Counted from the first letter of the stretch, positions 33,271 through 42,329 are shown. The stretch: DNA of 64,000 bases from Mycolicibacterium parafortuitum (GCF_002086815.1 NZ_MVID01000009.1:105730-169729), one strand, 5' to 3'. Notes: generated from the sequence alone by a model not told the origin. Translations and numbers: made by a program.

Positions 33271-33695
33271 TGGAGGTGCCCGCGGGCCCACACCGGCCGG
33301 TGGCCGATTCCGACAGCCAAGCGTGGTGGAGTGCGATCCAGGACCGCACCCTGATGGTCAACGGATGCGCATCGTGCGGCCGGAAGTCGTTGTATGCCCG
33401 TCCATTCTGTCCACACTGCTGGAGTGAGGATGTCGCGCTGGTCGCTGCGAGCGGACACGGAACCCTGTACACGTGGAGCGTGGTCCACCAGAACGCGGCA
33501 CCGTTCGACGCTCACGCACCGTACGTGGTCGCGATGGTCGACCTGGCGGAGGGGCCGCGGGTGATGAGTACGGTCGAAGGCTGCGATGCAGCCGAACTTC
33601 GCGCCGGCATGGCGTTGACGGTGTCGTTCCGCGAGGACGAGGACGGCTTCGTCGTTCCCGTGTTCCACCCAGCCCACCCGGTCAGTTCGCGCTGA
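33270..33695 (+). CDS. DUF35 zinc-ribbon/OB-fold protein, partner of the thiolase-like protein
   Basis: A 141-residue protein with ATG inside the preceding stop. Its zinc ribbon is CASCG and FCPHCW (four Cys) at about 35-52, followed by an OB-fold (GTLYTWSVVHQNAAPFDAH, YVVAMVDLAEGPRVMSTVEG). This DUF35 architecture is the known accessory subunit of Ltp2-type aldolases and of some acyl-CoA hydratases. Here it is a stand-alone subunit, so it most likely binds the thiolase-like protein upstream and helps hold the CoA substrate. The 3' end overlaps the convergent synthetase gene by 14 bases. Confidence 0.9.
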   Translation: MEVPAGPHRPVADSDSQAWWSAIQDRTLMVNGCASCGRKSLYARPFCPHCWSEDVALVAASGHGTLYTWSVVHQNAAPFDAHAPYVVAMVDLAEGPRVMSTVEGCDAAELRAGMALTVSFREDEDGFVVPVFHPAHPVSSR

Positions 33696-35253
33696 CGAGG
33701 CGCGGGGCCACCGCGCGGCGTCGACCGTCGGCACGCTGGGCCAGCGTGTTGCGTTCGACCTTCCCGTTCGCGTTGAGCGGCAGGGACTGCTCCCAGAACA
33801 CCAGTTCCTCGGGCAGCTTGTACTTCGGCAGACCCGCGACGGTGAGCGCCGAGGCGACGTCGGCCAGCGAGAGCTCGGCGCCGTCGTCGAGCACGAGCGC
33901 GACTGCCAACCGCTCCCCCGTCGTCGCATCGGGCACCGAATAGGCGGCGCATTCCCGCACCCCGTCGATCCGCAGCACTGCCTCGTCCACCTCGGCCGCC
34001 GCGATCTTGAGCCCGTTGCGGATCACGATGTCCTTGATCCGCCCGACGATCCGGACGCGGCCGTCCTCGACCTCGGCGACATCGCCGGTGCGGAACCATT
34101 CGCCATCGAAGGCATGCACGTCGTCGTCGGTGTCGGTGTAGCCGAGAAAGGTGTGCGGGCCGCTGATGCAGCACTCGGTCGGCTCACCCGACGACCCCAC
34201 CCGCACCTGCACATCGGCCAGCAGAGTCCCGTCGTCGTTGTGCCGCAGCGACTTCGGCTCCTCACGTAGGCCGGACGTGCTCACCGGCACCTCCGACGAC
34301 CCGTACGCGCGCATCACGATGATGCCGAACTCGTCCTCGGCCCGTTCGACGATGCGCCGGTCGAGTTGCGTACCGCCGAGATACACCGCCCGCAGCGGAA
34401 CCTCCACACCGCGGCGCGCCACCTCGTCGAGCAGCCTGTCGAGGAGTCGATCCGGGCCGCCATACCAGGTCGCACCGGCGTCCAGCAGCAGATCGCAGGT
34501 GCCGCTGGGGTCCCAGCGGTCCTCCAACACCACCGGAGCGGCGAGCATCGGACCGATGAAGAGTCCCTGCAGTACGCCGGTGATCGACGCGAGCGGGCTG
34601 ATCAGGAAGATGCTGTCGGCGGCTCCGAGGCCGGATGCGGCGATGTAGTTCGCCGACGCCTTGGTCAACGTGCTCAACGAGTGCACCACCCCCTTGGGCC
34701 GGGAGGTGGTGCCCGAGGTGTACAGCACGAAGCACGGTTCGTCGGCCGCGCGGGCCGGGCGCAACAGGGTGTCCGGGCGGCGTCCCTGGCCGGCCCGGGC
34801 GACCGCGACCGTGCGGCAGTCCGCAGACGCCAAGCCCGGCCAGTCGCAGTTCGGCGCCATCATGTGACGGGCACCGCTGCGGATCAACGCATCTCGGACG
34901 CCCACTTCCCCAGCGCTGCGTGCCACCAGCAGCACCACCGCATCCACCCGCAGCGCCGCCTGCACGGCCACCACGGAGTCCACGTCGTTGCCTGCCACGA
35001 TCACCACGGGGCAGGACCGCGTCACGCCGGAGTCCTTCAGCGCCTGGCCGGTGAGGTCGACCAGTGCGTCGAGTTCGGCGAAGGTGAGGGTCCGGGCACG
35101 GTCGCGCACCGCGGGCCGGTGCGGATGCTTCGAGGCCGCCGACCGCAGCGGGTCAGTAGGGCGATCCGACCAGAAGCCGGCGTCGCGGTAGCGCTCGCGC
35201 AGCGTCGCTGCCCGTTTCCGGGCCGTACGCAGCAACTCTGGCGAGCCCGTCAT
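33682..35253 (-). CDS. AMP-forming acyl-CoA synthetase, variant ATP loop
   Basis: A 523-residue ligase; the ATG at 35253 follows a GGAGGA site, while an in-frame upstream Met at 35271 has none. The ATP loop is YTSGTTSRPKGVVH, with Ser in place of the usual Gly. YGSSEVPVSTSG, WFRTGDVAEVEDGRV and the Lys in LPLNANGKVERN are as expected. It is divergent from an SDR gene and convergent with the DUF35 gene, so it forms its own transcription unit in the middle of the catabolic region. The substrate is unknown; the N-terminal 45 residues (ELLRTARKRAATLRERY) are longer than in most FadD. Confidence 0.9.
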   Translation of the reverse strand: MTGSPELLRTARKRAATLRERYRDAGFWSDRPTDPLRSAASKHPHRPAVRDRARTLTFAELDALVDLTGQALKDSGVTRSCPVVIVAGNDVDSVVAVQAALRVDAVVLLVARSAGEVGVRDALIRSGARHMMAPNCDWPGLASADCRTVAVARAGQGRRPDTLLRPARAADEPCFVLYTSGTTSRPKGVVHSLSTLTKASANYIAASGLGAADSIFLISPLASITGVLQGLFIGPMLAAPVVLEDRWDPSGTCDLLLDAGATWYGGPDRLLDRLLDEVARRGVEVPLRAVYLGGTQLDRRIVERAEDEFGIIVMRAYGSSEVPVSTSGLREEPKSLRHNDDGTLLADVQVRVGSSGEPTECCISGPHTFLGYTDTDDDVHAFDGEWFRTGDVAEVEDGRVRIVGRIKDIVIRNGLKIAAAEVDEAVLRIDGVRECAAYSVPDATTGERLAVALVLDDGAELSLADVASALTVAGLPKYKLPEELVFWEQSLPLNANGKVERNTLAQRADGRRRAVAPRLVSAN

Positions 35254-35320
35254 GACTTCCTCCGATGCCATCGCAGATGCAAACGCATATTCTCTCTATC
35301 GTAAATGTAACCTCTCAGCC

Positions 35321-36217
35321 ATGAATCCAGACCACACCACCTCGCGTGCGCGTTCATCGATGACCTTCGACGGCGAGGTCGCCATCGTCACCGGCGCAGG
35401 AAGAGGGCTCGGCCGTTGTCACGCCCTGGAGCTGGCCCGCCGGGGGGCACGGGTGGTCGTCAACGACCTCGGCGGCACCGTCGACGGCAGCGGCGCGTCG
35501 ACGTCGGCCGCACAGGCCGTGGTCGACGAGATCACGGCCGCCGGTGGCACGGCGATCGCCGAGACATCCTCGGTGGCGACCGAGGACGGGGGCGCGGCGA
35601 TCGTCGCGGCCGCGATGGATGCCTTCGGCCGGGTCGACATTCTGGTGAACAACGCCGGGATCCTGCGTGACGCGGCGTTCAAGAACATGACCGCCGACCA
35701 GGTCGACGCGGTGATCGCCGTCCATCTCCTCGGGGCGTTCAACGTGACCCGTGCGGTCTGGCCGGTGATGCGGGAGCGGAACTACGGCAGAATCGTCCAC
35801 ACCACCTCTGGTACAGGGCTTTTCGGCAACTTCGGACAGGCGAACTACGGCGCGGCGAAAATGGGGCTGGTCGGCATGATGCACGTGCTGTCCATCGAAG
35901 GCGCGCGCAACAACATCGCGGTCAACGCAATCGCGCCGATCGCCCGGACCCGGATGACCAAGGACATCATGGGTGAGGCGGGAAAGGCGATGGACCCCGA
36001 GCTGGTCACACCCGTCGTCGTCTACCTCGCACACCGCTACTGCGACCGCACGGCCCATGTCTACTCGGTGGGCGGAGGGAAGGTGTCGCGGGTGTTCATC
36101 GGAGTGACGAGCGGGATCGAGGATCCGGCGCTGACCGCGGAATCGGTCGCCGACTCGATCGACACGATCGACGATCCGTCGGCGTTCGTCATCCGCGGAG
36201 GGCCCGCACCGCGCTGA
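35321..36217 (+). CDS. SDR-family dehydrogenase, multifunctional-enzyme (HSD17B4) type
   Basis: A 298-residue SDR from MNPDHTTSRARSS (35321); an upstream Met at 35252 would run into the divergent promoter. The cofactor motif GAGRGLGR and the NDLGG that follows are those of the 3-hydroxyacyl-CoA dehydrogenase domain of peroxisomal multifunctional enzyme type 2. Ser in HTTSGTGLFG and the YGAAK catalytic pair near 195 are intact. It would oxidise a 3-hydroxyacyl-CoA to the 3-oxo form. It stands alone, 6 bases from the stop of the convergent crotonase gene. Confidence 0.92.
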   Translation: MNPDHTTSRARSSMTFDGEVAIVTGAGRGLGRCHALELARRGARVVVNDLGGTVDGSGASTSAAQAVVDEITAAGGTAIAETSSVATEDGGAAIVAAAMDAFGRVDILVNNAGILRDAAFKNMTADQVDAVIAVHLLGAFNVTRAVWPVMRERNYGRIVHTTSGTGLFGNFGQANYGAAKMGLVGMMHVLSIEGARNNIAVNAIAPIARTRMTKDIMGEAGKAMDPELVTPVVVYLAHRYCDRTAHVYSVGGGKVSRVFIGVTSGIEDPALTAESVADSIDTIDDPSAFVIRGGPAPR

Positions 36218-36223
36218 CAGCGA

Positions 36224-37045
36224 TCAGCACCCACGGAACTTGGGGGGACGACGCTGCGCGAACGCGGCCAGCCCCTCCTGGAGGTCGCTGGTCCGAGACA
36301 CCACCTCTTGCGCCCACGCCTCCTGCTCGAACGCGCGGTCGCGCCCGGACTCCGAGGACACCTTCAGCAGGCGCTTGGTCAGACCCAGCATCACCGTCGG
36401 ACCCTGCGCGAGCCGGCCGGCGAGCTCGGCGGCGACACCGTCCACGTCCGACGGGGCGACAACCCGGTTCACCAGACCGAGGTCGGCGCAGGTCGCGGCA
36501 TCGACGGGTTCGCCGAGCATCAGCAACTCGGTTGCCTTGCGCAATCCGACGATCCGCGTCAGAAGATGGACCGCGCCGGAATCAGGCAGGATCCCCCGAT
36601 TCACGAACGCCTCGACAAGGCGCGCCTCGCTCGACATCACGACCAGATCGCAGGCAAGCACCAGGCTCGCCCCGGCTCCCACCGCCGTGCCGTTGACCGC
36701 GGCGACCACCGGCTTGTCACAGTCGAGCACCGCGCTGATCAGTCGCTGCCAGCCCTGCTGCAACATCTTGGCGATATCGCCGGCCCGGCGTTCGCTTCTC
36801 GGCGCGGCGGCACTCGCCTCGGCCGCGTGCGCCGACAACCCGGCACCGCCACAGAAGTGCTTCTGCCCGGCAGCGCAGAGCAGGACCGCGCGGACGGCCG
36901 GGTCGTCGTGGGCCGCGGCGAAAGCCTCCGTGAGGGCATCACGGGCCAACGGCGACAACGCGTTTGCGGTCTGAGCGCGGTCAATCGTGATGCGTTGGAC
37001 ACCGTCGCGCACACTGACGGTTATCCCCGGTTCTTGTGTTTCCAT
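36224..37045 (-). CDS. Enoyl-CoA hydratase/isomerase family protein (PaaG-like)
   Basis: A 273-residue crotonase: oxyanion segments KHFCGGAGLSA near 65 and VNGTAVGAGASLVLACDL near 120, then EAFVNRGILPDSGAVHLL. The PDSG motif is the one used by PaaG-like isomerases and related hydratases, in which Asp replaces one Glu. The C-terminus has the family FAQRRPPKF ending. Divergent from the dehydratase gene at 37.1 kb; a small palindrome lies between. It probably isomerises or hydrates unsaturated CoA thioesters in the same catabolic route. Confidence 0.9.
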   Translation of the reverse strand: METQEPGITVSVRDGVQRITIDRAQTANALSPLARDALTEAFAAAHDDPAVRAVLLCAAGQKHFCGGAGLSAHAAEASAAAPRSERRAGDIAKMLQQGWQRLISAVLDCDKPVVAAVNGTAVGAGASLVLACDLVVMSSEARLVEAFVNRGILPDSGAVHLLTRIVGLRKATELLMLGEPVDAATCADLGLVNRVVAPSDVDGVAAELAGRLAQGPTVMLGLTKRLLKVSSESGRDRAFEQEAWAQEVVSRTSDLQEGLAAFAQRRPPKFRGC

Positions 37046-37059
37046 CGTGTCGCCCCTAC

Positions 37060-37072
37060 TGCGTTAACGGCA
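37060..37072. promoter_or_regulatory. CGTTAACG palindrome between divergent crotonase and dehydratase genes
   Basis: TGCGTTAACGGCA contains an eight-base perfect palindrome, CGTTAACG, 15 bases before the crotonase start. A short palindrome of this kind can occur by chance, so the call is tentative. Confidence 0.3.
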
Positions 37073-37144
37073 TTTCCGCTTTTCGGGTATGTTAATTCTC
37101 GCTGCCGCCGCGATACCCATATCACCACGACGAGGAGGCATTTC

Positions 37145-38407
37145 ATGGCAGAAACGGCCTCCCAGACGGGGCAGATCACCGACGAGGGTCTGGCCAGGTT
37201 GCGCGCGACCATCGGCATCCCGGTCCCCAACCCCCAGCCGCCGCACTACACCCGCCCCAACGAGGACGCATTCCGGCACGTGGCGGAGAGCTACGGCGAC
37301 GCGAACCCGCTGTGGACGGACCCCGAGTACGCCGCCAAATCCGTCTGGGGCGGATCCATCGCGCCGCCGGCTCTCATCGGAGGGGACACGCTGATCGGCG
37401 AGGACGAGGTGCCGGTGCTCTCCGATGAGGAACGCGAACTCACCCGCGGTGACCCGCTGCGGGGGGTGCATGCGTTCTACGCGTCCTCGGCGCGGGAATG
37501 GTGGGCTCCGTTGCGTGCGGACCATCGGGTGTTCCGGCGCAGCGCGCTGGTCGCGGCGCTGGACAAGGGCAGCGAGTTCGCCGAGCGCGCCGTGCACGAA
37601 TGGTCCGCGCAGGTCTACCGCGACGACGACGGAACCATCCTGGGCGGCCAGTACCGCAACATGATCCGGACCGAACGCAGCAAGGCTCGAGGACGCAAGA
37701 AGTACGCCGCCGTGGAGCCGAAGACCTGGAGTCCTGAGGAGATCGCCGAGATCGACAGCCGCTACGCCCGTGAAGTCCCCCGGGGCGCGGAACCCCGCTG
37801 GTGGGAGGACGTCACCGAGGGGGATGCCCTGGGCCCGCTGACGAAGGGCCCCCTCACCGTGACCGACATGGTGTGCTGGCATGTCGGCATGGGCACGGGC
37901 ATGTACGGGGTTCTACCGCTGCGCCTGGCCTGGCACAACCGCCGGCGCATCCCCCGCTTCTACACTCCGGACGCCAACGGCGTGCCCGACGTCCGGCAGC
38001 GGGTGCACTGGGAGCCCGACGCCGCCCGAAACGCCGGGAATCCCACGACTTACGACTACGGCCGGATGCGCGAGACCTGGTTGATCCACCTCTGCACGGA
38101 CTGGATGGGTGACGACGCGTGGCTGTGGAAGCTGGACTGCGAATTCCGGTTGTTCAACTACGTCGGTGATCTACACACGATCTCGGGCACGGTGACCCGC
38201 AAGTACCTCGCCGACGGAGGACGCCCGGCCGTTGACGTCGAACTGGCCGCAACCAGCCATCGGGGCGAGGTCACCGCCCCCGGACATGCCACGATGCTCC
38301 TGCCCAGCCGTGACCGGGGCCCGGTCCGGCTCCCTTGTCCACCGGGCGGCGCAACCGATCTGACCGAACTCCTGGCCGCGGTGTCGGCCCGATTCGCCGA
38401 ACACTGA
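37145..38407 (+). CDS. Double-hotdog FAS1-like/MaoC acyl-CoA dehydratase
   Basis: A 420-residue protein starting at MAETASQTGQITDEG, with a GAGGAGG site nine bases upstream; the longer frame reaching into the divergent gene is a shadow. Two hotdog domains are visible. The N-terminal FAS1-like dehydratase part (about 40-200) has the DANPLWTD and WGGSIAPPALIGG segments. The C-terminal part (about 250-400) has DMVCWHVGMGTGMYG and LDCEFRLFNYVGDL. Proteins of this build hydrate enoyl-CoA, often with sterol or branched substrates. First gene of a five-gene plus-strand operon (dehydratase, three crotonases, acyl-CoA synthetase). Confidence 0.85.
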   Translation: MAETASQTGQITDEGLARLRATIGIPVPNPQPPHYTRPNEDAFRHVAESYGDANPLWTDPEYAAKSVWGGSIAPPALIGGDTLIGEDEVPVLSDEERELTRGDPLRGVHAFYASSAREWWAPLRADHRVFRRSALVAALDKGSEFAERAVHEWSAQVYRDDDGTILGGQYRNMIRTERSKARGRKKYAAVEPKTWSPEEIAEIDSRYAREVPRGAEPRWWEDVTEGDALGPLTKGPLTVTDMVCWHVGMGTGMYGVLPLRLAWHNRRRIPRFYTPDANGVPDVRQRVHWEPDAARNAGNPTTYDYGRMRETWLIHLCTDWMGDDAWLWKLDCEFRLFNYVGDLHTISGTVTRKYLADGGRPAVDVELAATSHRGEVTAPGHATMLLPSRDRGPVRLPCPPGGATDLTELLAAVSARFAEH

Positions 38408-38414
38408 GCACCAC

Positions 38415-39221
38415 ATGGACTATCCGAGTGCGCCCGGCCTGCTGGCCGAACAGCAGGGGCCAGTGCTGCGGCTGACGCTGGATCGCCCGGATCGCCGCAA
38501 TGCGGTCGACGATACGATGCTCGACGCGTTGATCGCCCACCTCGCGGCCGTGGGCACCGATGAGTCAGTGCGGGTCATCCGTATCGATGCCACAGGCCCG
38601 GACTTCTGCGCGGGGTCGGACCTGATCGCCAACAACGTCAGATCCGAACGCAAGCCGCGCGTCGGGAGCACCCAGCGGCGACTTCCCAACAAGGCAAACA
38701 GGCTCATCCCGCTGATGACCGAGACCCAGGTGCCCATCGTCGCGGTGGTGCGTGGCTGGGCGGCAGGGCTCGGCTTTCATCTGGCGCTGGCCTCTGACTT
38801 CTGCGTCGCGGCCGACACCGCCAGATTCTGGGAACCGTTCATGGCACGCGGGTTCACCCCCGACAGCGGCGCGGCGTGGCTGCTCCCCCGGGTCATCGGG
38901 ATGGTGCGCGCGCGCAGACTGCTGATGCTCGGCGAGGAACTGTCCGGGTCTGCGGCCGCGGAGTGGGAGGTGATCCACCACGCATGCGCGGAGGAAGACC
39001 TGGACCGCAGCGCCGCCGCACTCGTCGCCACCCTCGCCAAGGCGCCGACGGTGGCGCTCGGCCTGACGAAATGGCTGCTGCACAGCGGAATCGGCCTCGA
39101 TCTGGACCGCCACCTGCACAATGAGGCGATGGCGCTCGAGCTCTCCAGCCGCAGTGAGGATTTCAAAGAGGGGCTGGCCGCGTTCCGCGACAAGCGCGAC
39201 GCGGAGTTCCGCGGGCGATGA
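38415..39221 (+). CDS. Enoyl-CoA hydratase/isomerase family protein (first of three in tandem)
   Basis: A 268-residue crotonase seven bases after the dehydratase stop. Oxyanion segments are DFCAGSDLIANN near 60 and VRGWAAGLGFHLALASDF near 115, followed by EPFMARGFTPDSGAAWLLPR. The PDSGAAW motif resembles PaaG-like proteins and the crotonase at 36.2 kb, not the two crotonases that follow. It ends FRDKRDAEFRGR. Overlap with the next start is ATGA. Together with its neighbours it would provide several hydration or isomerisation steps on one substrate. Confidence 0.9.
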   Translation: MDYPSAPGLLAEQQGPVLRLTLDRPDRRNAVDDTMLDALIAHLAAVGTDESVRVIRIDATGPDFCAGSDLIANNVRSERKPRVGSTQRRLPNKANRLIPLMTETQVPIVAVVRGWAAGLGFHLALASDFCVAADTARFWEPFMARGFTPDSGAAWLLPRVIGMVRARRLLMLGEELSGSAAAEWEVIHHACAEEDLDRSAAALVATLAKAPTVALGLTKWLLHSGIGLDLDRHLHNEAMALELSSRSEDFKEGLAAFRDKRDAEFRGR

Positions 39222-40054
39222 ACCAGAGGACGGTCGGGCGCGGCACCGAATACCAGCGACTGACGGTGTCGACCGCCGACGGAGTCGGATGGCTGATCCT
39301 GGACCGGCCCGAGGCGGCGAACGCGTTCGACGCCCTGATGCTCGACGAGCTCGAACAGGCCTGGGCGCAACTCGACGCCGATCCGGAGGTGCGCGTGATC
39401 GTCAACGCCGCCAACGGAAAAGCGTTCTGCACCGGCATGGACGTGGTGCAGGTGGCCCGCGACAAGGCCGCGATGCGCCTGCACTCGCGCCGGACCCGGG
39501 ATGCCGAACTCAAGATCTCGTCGTGGCATTGCGGCGTCTGGAAGCCGGTGATCGCCGCGGTCAACGGTGTCGTCGCCGGCGGCGGGCTGCATCTGGTCGC
39601 TGACGCCGACATCGTCATCGCCTCCGAGGAGGCCTCGTTCGTCGACCCCCACGTGTCGGTCGGACAGGCTGTCGCGTACGAGGCGATCACGCTCATCCGG
39701 AAGTCCCCGATGGAGGCGATCACCCGGATGGCGTTGAGCGGAAAGGGCGAACGGATATCTGCCGAGCGTGCGCGCGAGTTGGGGATCGTCTCCGAGGTCC
39801 TTCCGGCCGACCGGCTGCGCTCCGCTGCGGCGTCGCTGGCGACCGCCGTCGCCGCCAACTCGCCGACCGCACTGCGTGCCACCAAGAAGGCGCTGTGGCG
39901 GTCGCTGGAGGTCGGGCTGAGCCAGGCCCGACACGAAGCCGCCGAGCAGATCTGGCGCCTGCGTGACCATCCCGACCACGCCGAGGGCGCTCGCGCCTGG
40001 CGGGACAAGCGTCGTCCGCTGTGGCAACCCGTCAACTCGGTGGAGGTGCCGTGA
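39218..40054 (+). CDS. Enoyl-CoA hydratase/isomerase family protein, DPHVS subgroup (second in tandem)
   Basis: A 278-residue crotonase overlapping both neighbours by four bases. FCTGMDVVQVARDKAAM near 70 and VNGVVAGGGLHLVADADI near 115 form the oxyanion hole, but the usual Glu region reads FVDPHVSVGQAVAYEAITL, with His in place of the first catalytic Glu. It is clearly paralogous to the next gene (shared WHC.V.KPVI.A.NGV.AGGGLH pattern), the two having arisen by tandem duplication. Function probably differs from classical enoyl-CoA hydratase. Confidence 0.9.
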   Translation: MNQRTVGRGTEYQRLTVSTADGVGWLILDRPEAANAFDALMLDELEQAWAQLDADPEVRVIVNAANGKAFCTGMDVVQVARDKAAMRLHSRRTRDAELKISSWHCGVWKPVIAAVNGVVAGGGLHLVADADIVIASEEASFVDPHVSVGQAVAYEAITLIRKSPMEAITRMALSGKGERISAERARELGIVSEVLPADRLRSAAASLATAVAANSPTALRATKKALWRSLEVGLSQARHEAAEQIWRLRDHPDHAEGARAWRDKRRPLWQPVNSVEVP

Positions 40055-40851
40055 CCTATCGAAGGCTCATCGTGGAACGCCGCGGCCCGGTCGGCTGGAT
40101 CATCAACGACCGCCCGGACCGGCTCAACGCCTACGACACCGTGATGCGGGCCGAGTTCCCCAGAGCGTGGGCCGAATTGGACGCCGATCCGCAGGTCCGG
40201 GTCATCGTGCACACCGGCAACGGCAAGGCGTTCCAGGTCGGTGCCGACATGGAAGAACTCGACGGCGAGTCGGTGCTTCAGTTCCAGGAGACGATGCGCA
40301 CGCTCGACCTGAAGCTGACGGCCTGGCACTGCAACGTCGGCAAGCCGGTCATCACCGCGATCAACGGCGTGTGCGCCGGGGGTGGCCTGCACTGGGTGGC
40401 CGACGCCGACATCGTCATCGCGTCGTCGAACGCCACCTTCCTCGATCCGCATGTGTCGATCGGTCAGGTCAGTGCGTTGGAGACGATCGCGTTGATGCGC
40501 AAGATGCCCGCCGAGGCGGTCATGCGCATGGCACTCGTCGGCAGCCATGAGCGGCTCACCGCTCAGCGTGCCTACGAACTCGGCATGATCAGCCAGGTCG
40601 TCGATCCCCCCGAGACACTCCGTGACGTCGCCCAGCAACTCGCCGAGAAGATCGCGAAGAACTCCCCGTCGGCGATGCGCGCGACCAAGCGCGCGCTGTG
40701 GGGTGCGCTGGAACTGGGTCTCACCGATGCCTGCCGCGAAGGCGCCAAGCACCTGACGTCGATGTGGGGTCACCCCGACCAGAACGAAGGCCCGCTCGCA
40801 TTCGCCGAGAAGCGAACCCCGGAGTGGCAACCACTGGAGAAGGATGCATGA
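40051..40851 (+). CDS. Enoyl-CoA hydratase/isomerase family protein, DPHVS subgroup (third in tandem)
   Basis: A 266-residue crotonase. The GTG at 40051 overlaps the previous stop (GTGA) and is preferred to an ATG 30 bases earlier that lies inside the upstream gene. Oxyanion segments are FQVGADMEEL near 65 and INGVCAGGGLHWVADADI near 105; the active-site stretch reads FLDPHVSIGQVSALETI, matching the previous gene and the crotonase at 28.2 kb. It ends EKRTPEWQPLEKDA just before the synthetase ATG (ATGA overlap). With the preceding gene it is a paralogous pair that may form a hetero-oligomer. Confidence 0.9.
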   Translation: MTYRRLIVERRGPVGWIINDRPDRLNAYDTVMRAEFPRAWAELDADPQVRVIVHTGNGKAFQVGADMEELDGESVLQFQETMRTLDLKLTAWHCNVGKPVITAINGVCAGGGLHWVADADIVIASSNATFLDPHVSIGQVSALETIALMRKMPAEAVMRMALVGSHERLTAQRAYELGMISQVVDPPETLRDVAQQLAEKIAKNSPSAMRATKRALWGALELGLTDACREGAKHLTSMWGHPDQNEGPLAFAEKRTPEWQPLEKDA

Positions 40852-42329
40852 GCCTGGCGAAGCTGCTCGGCGACGCGCCCGAGATCGCCGTGCACACAGT
40901 GGATGCCGACGTCACGCGAGAAGAGGTGTCGGCCGGCGCGGACGTTCTGGCCACGCTGCTCAGCGCTTCCGGGGTGGAGGTCGGTCAGGTGGTGGCGGCG
41001 ATGCTGCCCAACGAGCCGACCACGGTGGCCGCGCTGTTCGGGACCTGGCGTGCCGGAGGCGTCTACACCCCGTTGAATCCTCGGGCGGCGGACGCCGAGC
41101 TGAGCTCCCAGCTCGAAACACTCTGTCCCGTCGCCGTCGTCACCACCGCCGATCACGCACCCCGGTTCGCGGACTTCGGCCTGCCCGTCCACGTCTGCAA
41201 CGGGTCGGGGTGGACGGTCCTCCCCGCGGCCCGTCCCGCCGTCGGGACCCCGCGTCGTTACGACCCCGATGTCGCGCTGCTGCAGTTCACCTCGGGCACC
41301 ACGGGGGCACCCAAGCCTGTTCCGCTGCGGCATGCGACCGTGGTCGACCTGATCGACCGACTGCTCGCAAAGCTGCGAGGCTCCAAAACCGGTGCTGAAG
41401 AATCGAAACGGGCGCCGAAGAAGGCGCCGATGCCGAACCTGGTGCCGTTGTCCCTGTCGCTGTGGGCCGGGATCTATCAGGTGCTGTTCGCGTTCCGGGC
41501 GGGCGCCGGCGTCATCCTGATGGATCGCTTCACCCCGGGCGAGTTCGCGACCCTGATCGGCCGCCATCAGCTGCGCTCGACAGTGTTGCCCCCAGCCGCG
41601 CTGACGATGGTGCTGCACGACGAGACCGTCACCGACCTTGCCCCGCTGAAGATCGTCCGGTCGATCACCGCACCGCTGTCACCAGTGCATGCCGCCCGCT
41701 TCCGCGACAAGTTCGGTGTGCTGGTGCTCAATTCCTACGGCCAAACCGAACTCGGCGGCGAAGTGGTCGGTTGGTCGGCCGCCGATGCGCGGGAGTTCGG
41801 CGAGGCCAAACTCGGCTCCGTCGGCAGGCCCCTCCCCGGCATCGACGTGATGATCTCCGAGGACGAGGTTCTGGTGCGCACCCCCACCACCGCGGCCCGC
41901 AAGATCGATCCGGCGTTTCACGACAGGCTCACCGACGAGGGCTGGTTCCACACCGGCGACCTGGGCTGGTTCGACGACGACGGATTCCTGTGGCTCGACG
42001 GGCGGGTCTCCGACATGATCAATCGCGGCGGCCTCAAGGTGTTCCCCGGAACCGTCGAAGATGTGCTGATGGAAGCCGACGGCGTCCGGGAAGCAGCGGT
42101 CGTCGGCGTGCCCGATGACCGCCTCGGCGAGGTGCCGTGGGCCTTCGTGGTCCGCAAGGACGAGGCCGTCACGGAACAGGGGCTGATCCAGTGGTGCCGC
42201 GACCGGCTGACGCCCTATCGGGTGCCGGTGCGTGCGGTCTTCGTCGAACGGTTGCCCCGCAACGACGTCGGAAAGGTGCTCAAGAAGGAGTTGACCAGCC
42301 TCGCCGGAACAGGTGCGACGCGACGGTGA
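40848..42329 (+). CDS. AMP-forming acyl-CoA synthetase, P-loop variant
   Basis: A 493-residue ligase whose ATG overlaps the crotonase stop. The ATP loop FTSGTTGAPKPVPLRH near 150 has Pro instead of Gly after the Lys. Further motifs are NSYGQTELGG near 295, FHTGDLGWFDDDGFLWLDGR near 365 and the C-terminal Lys in LPRNDVGKVLKKEL. The N-terminal domain is short (about 40 residues missing relative to most FadD). A basic insert, KLRGSKTGAEESKRAPKKAP, follows the P-loop. Last gene of the dehydratase-crotonase operon; its 3' end overlaps the convergent thioesterase-like gene by 50 bases. Confidence 0.9.
   Translation: MSLAKLLGDAPEIAVHTVDADVTREEVSAGADVLATLLSASGVEVGQVVAAMLPNEPTTVAALFGTWRAGGVYTPLNPRAADAELSSQLETLCPVAVVTTADHAPRFADFGLPVHVCNGSGWTVLPAARPAVGTPRRYDPDVALLQFTSGTTGAPKPVPLRHATVVDLIDRLLAKLRGSKTGAEESKRAPKKAPMPNLVPLSLSLWAGIYQVLFAFRAGAGVILMDRFTPGEFATLIGRHQLRSTVLPPAALTMVLHDETVTDLAPLKIVRSITAPLSPVHAARFRDKFGVLVLNSYGQTELGGEVVGWSAADAREFGEAKLGSVGRPLPGIDVMISEDEVLVRTPTTAARKIDPAFHDRLTDEGWFHTGDLGWFDDDGFLWLDGRVSDMINRGGLKVFPGTVEDVLMEADGVREAAVVGVPDDRLGEVPWAFVVRKDEAVTEQGLIQWCRDRLTPYRVPVRAVFVERLPRNDVGKVLKKELTSLAGTGATRR

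Noticed and set aside
39163..40830. A 555-codon open frame antisense to the tandem crotonases, and similar long antisense frames (for example at 29995-31488, 50805-52499 and 60948-62621)
   Set aside because: They mirror conserved enzymes on the other strand and have no start signal or recognisable domain; high GC at third positions keeps antisense frames open.
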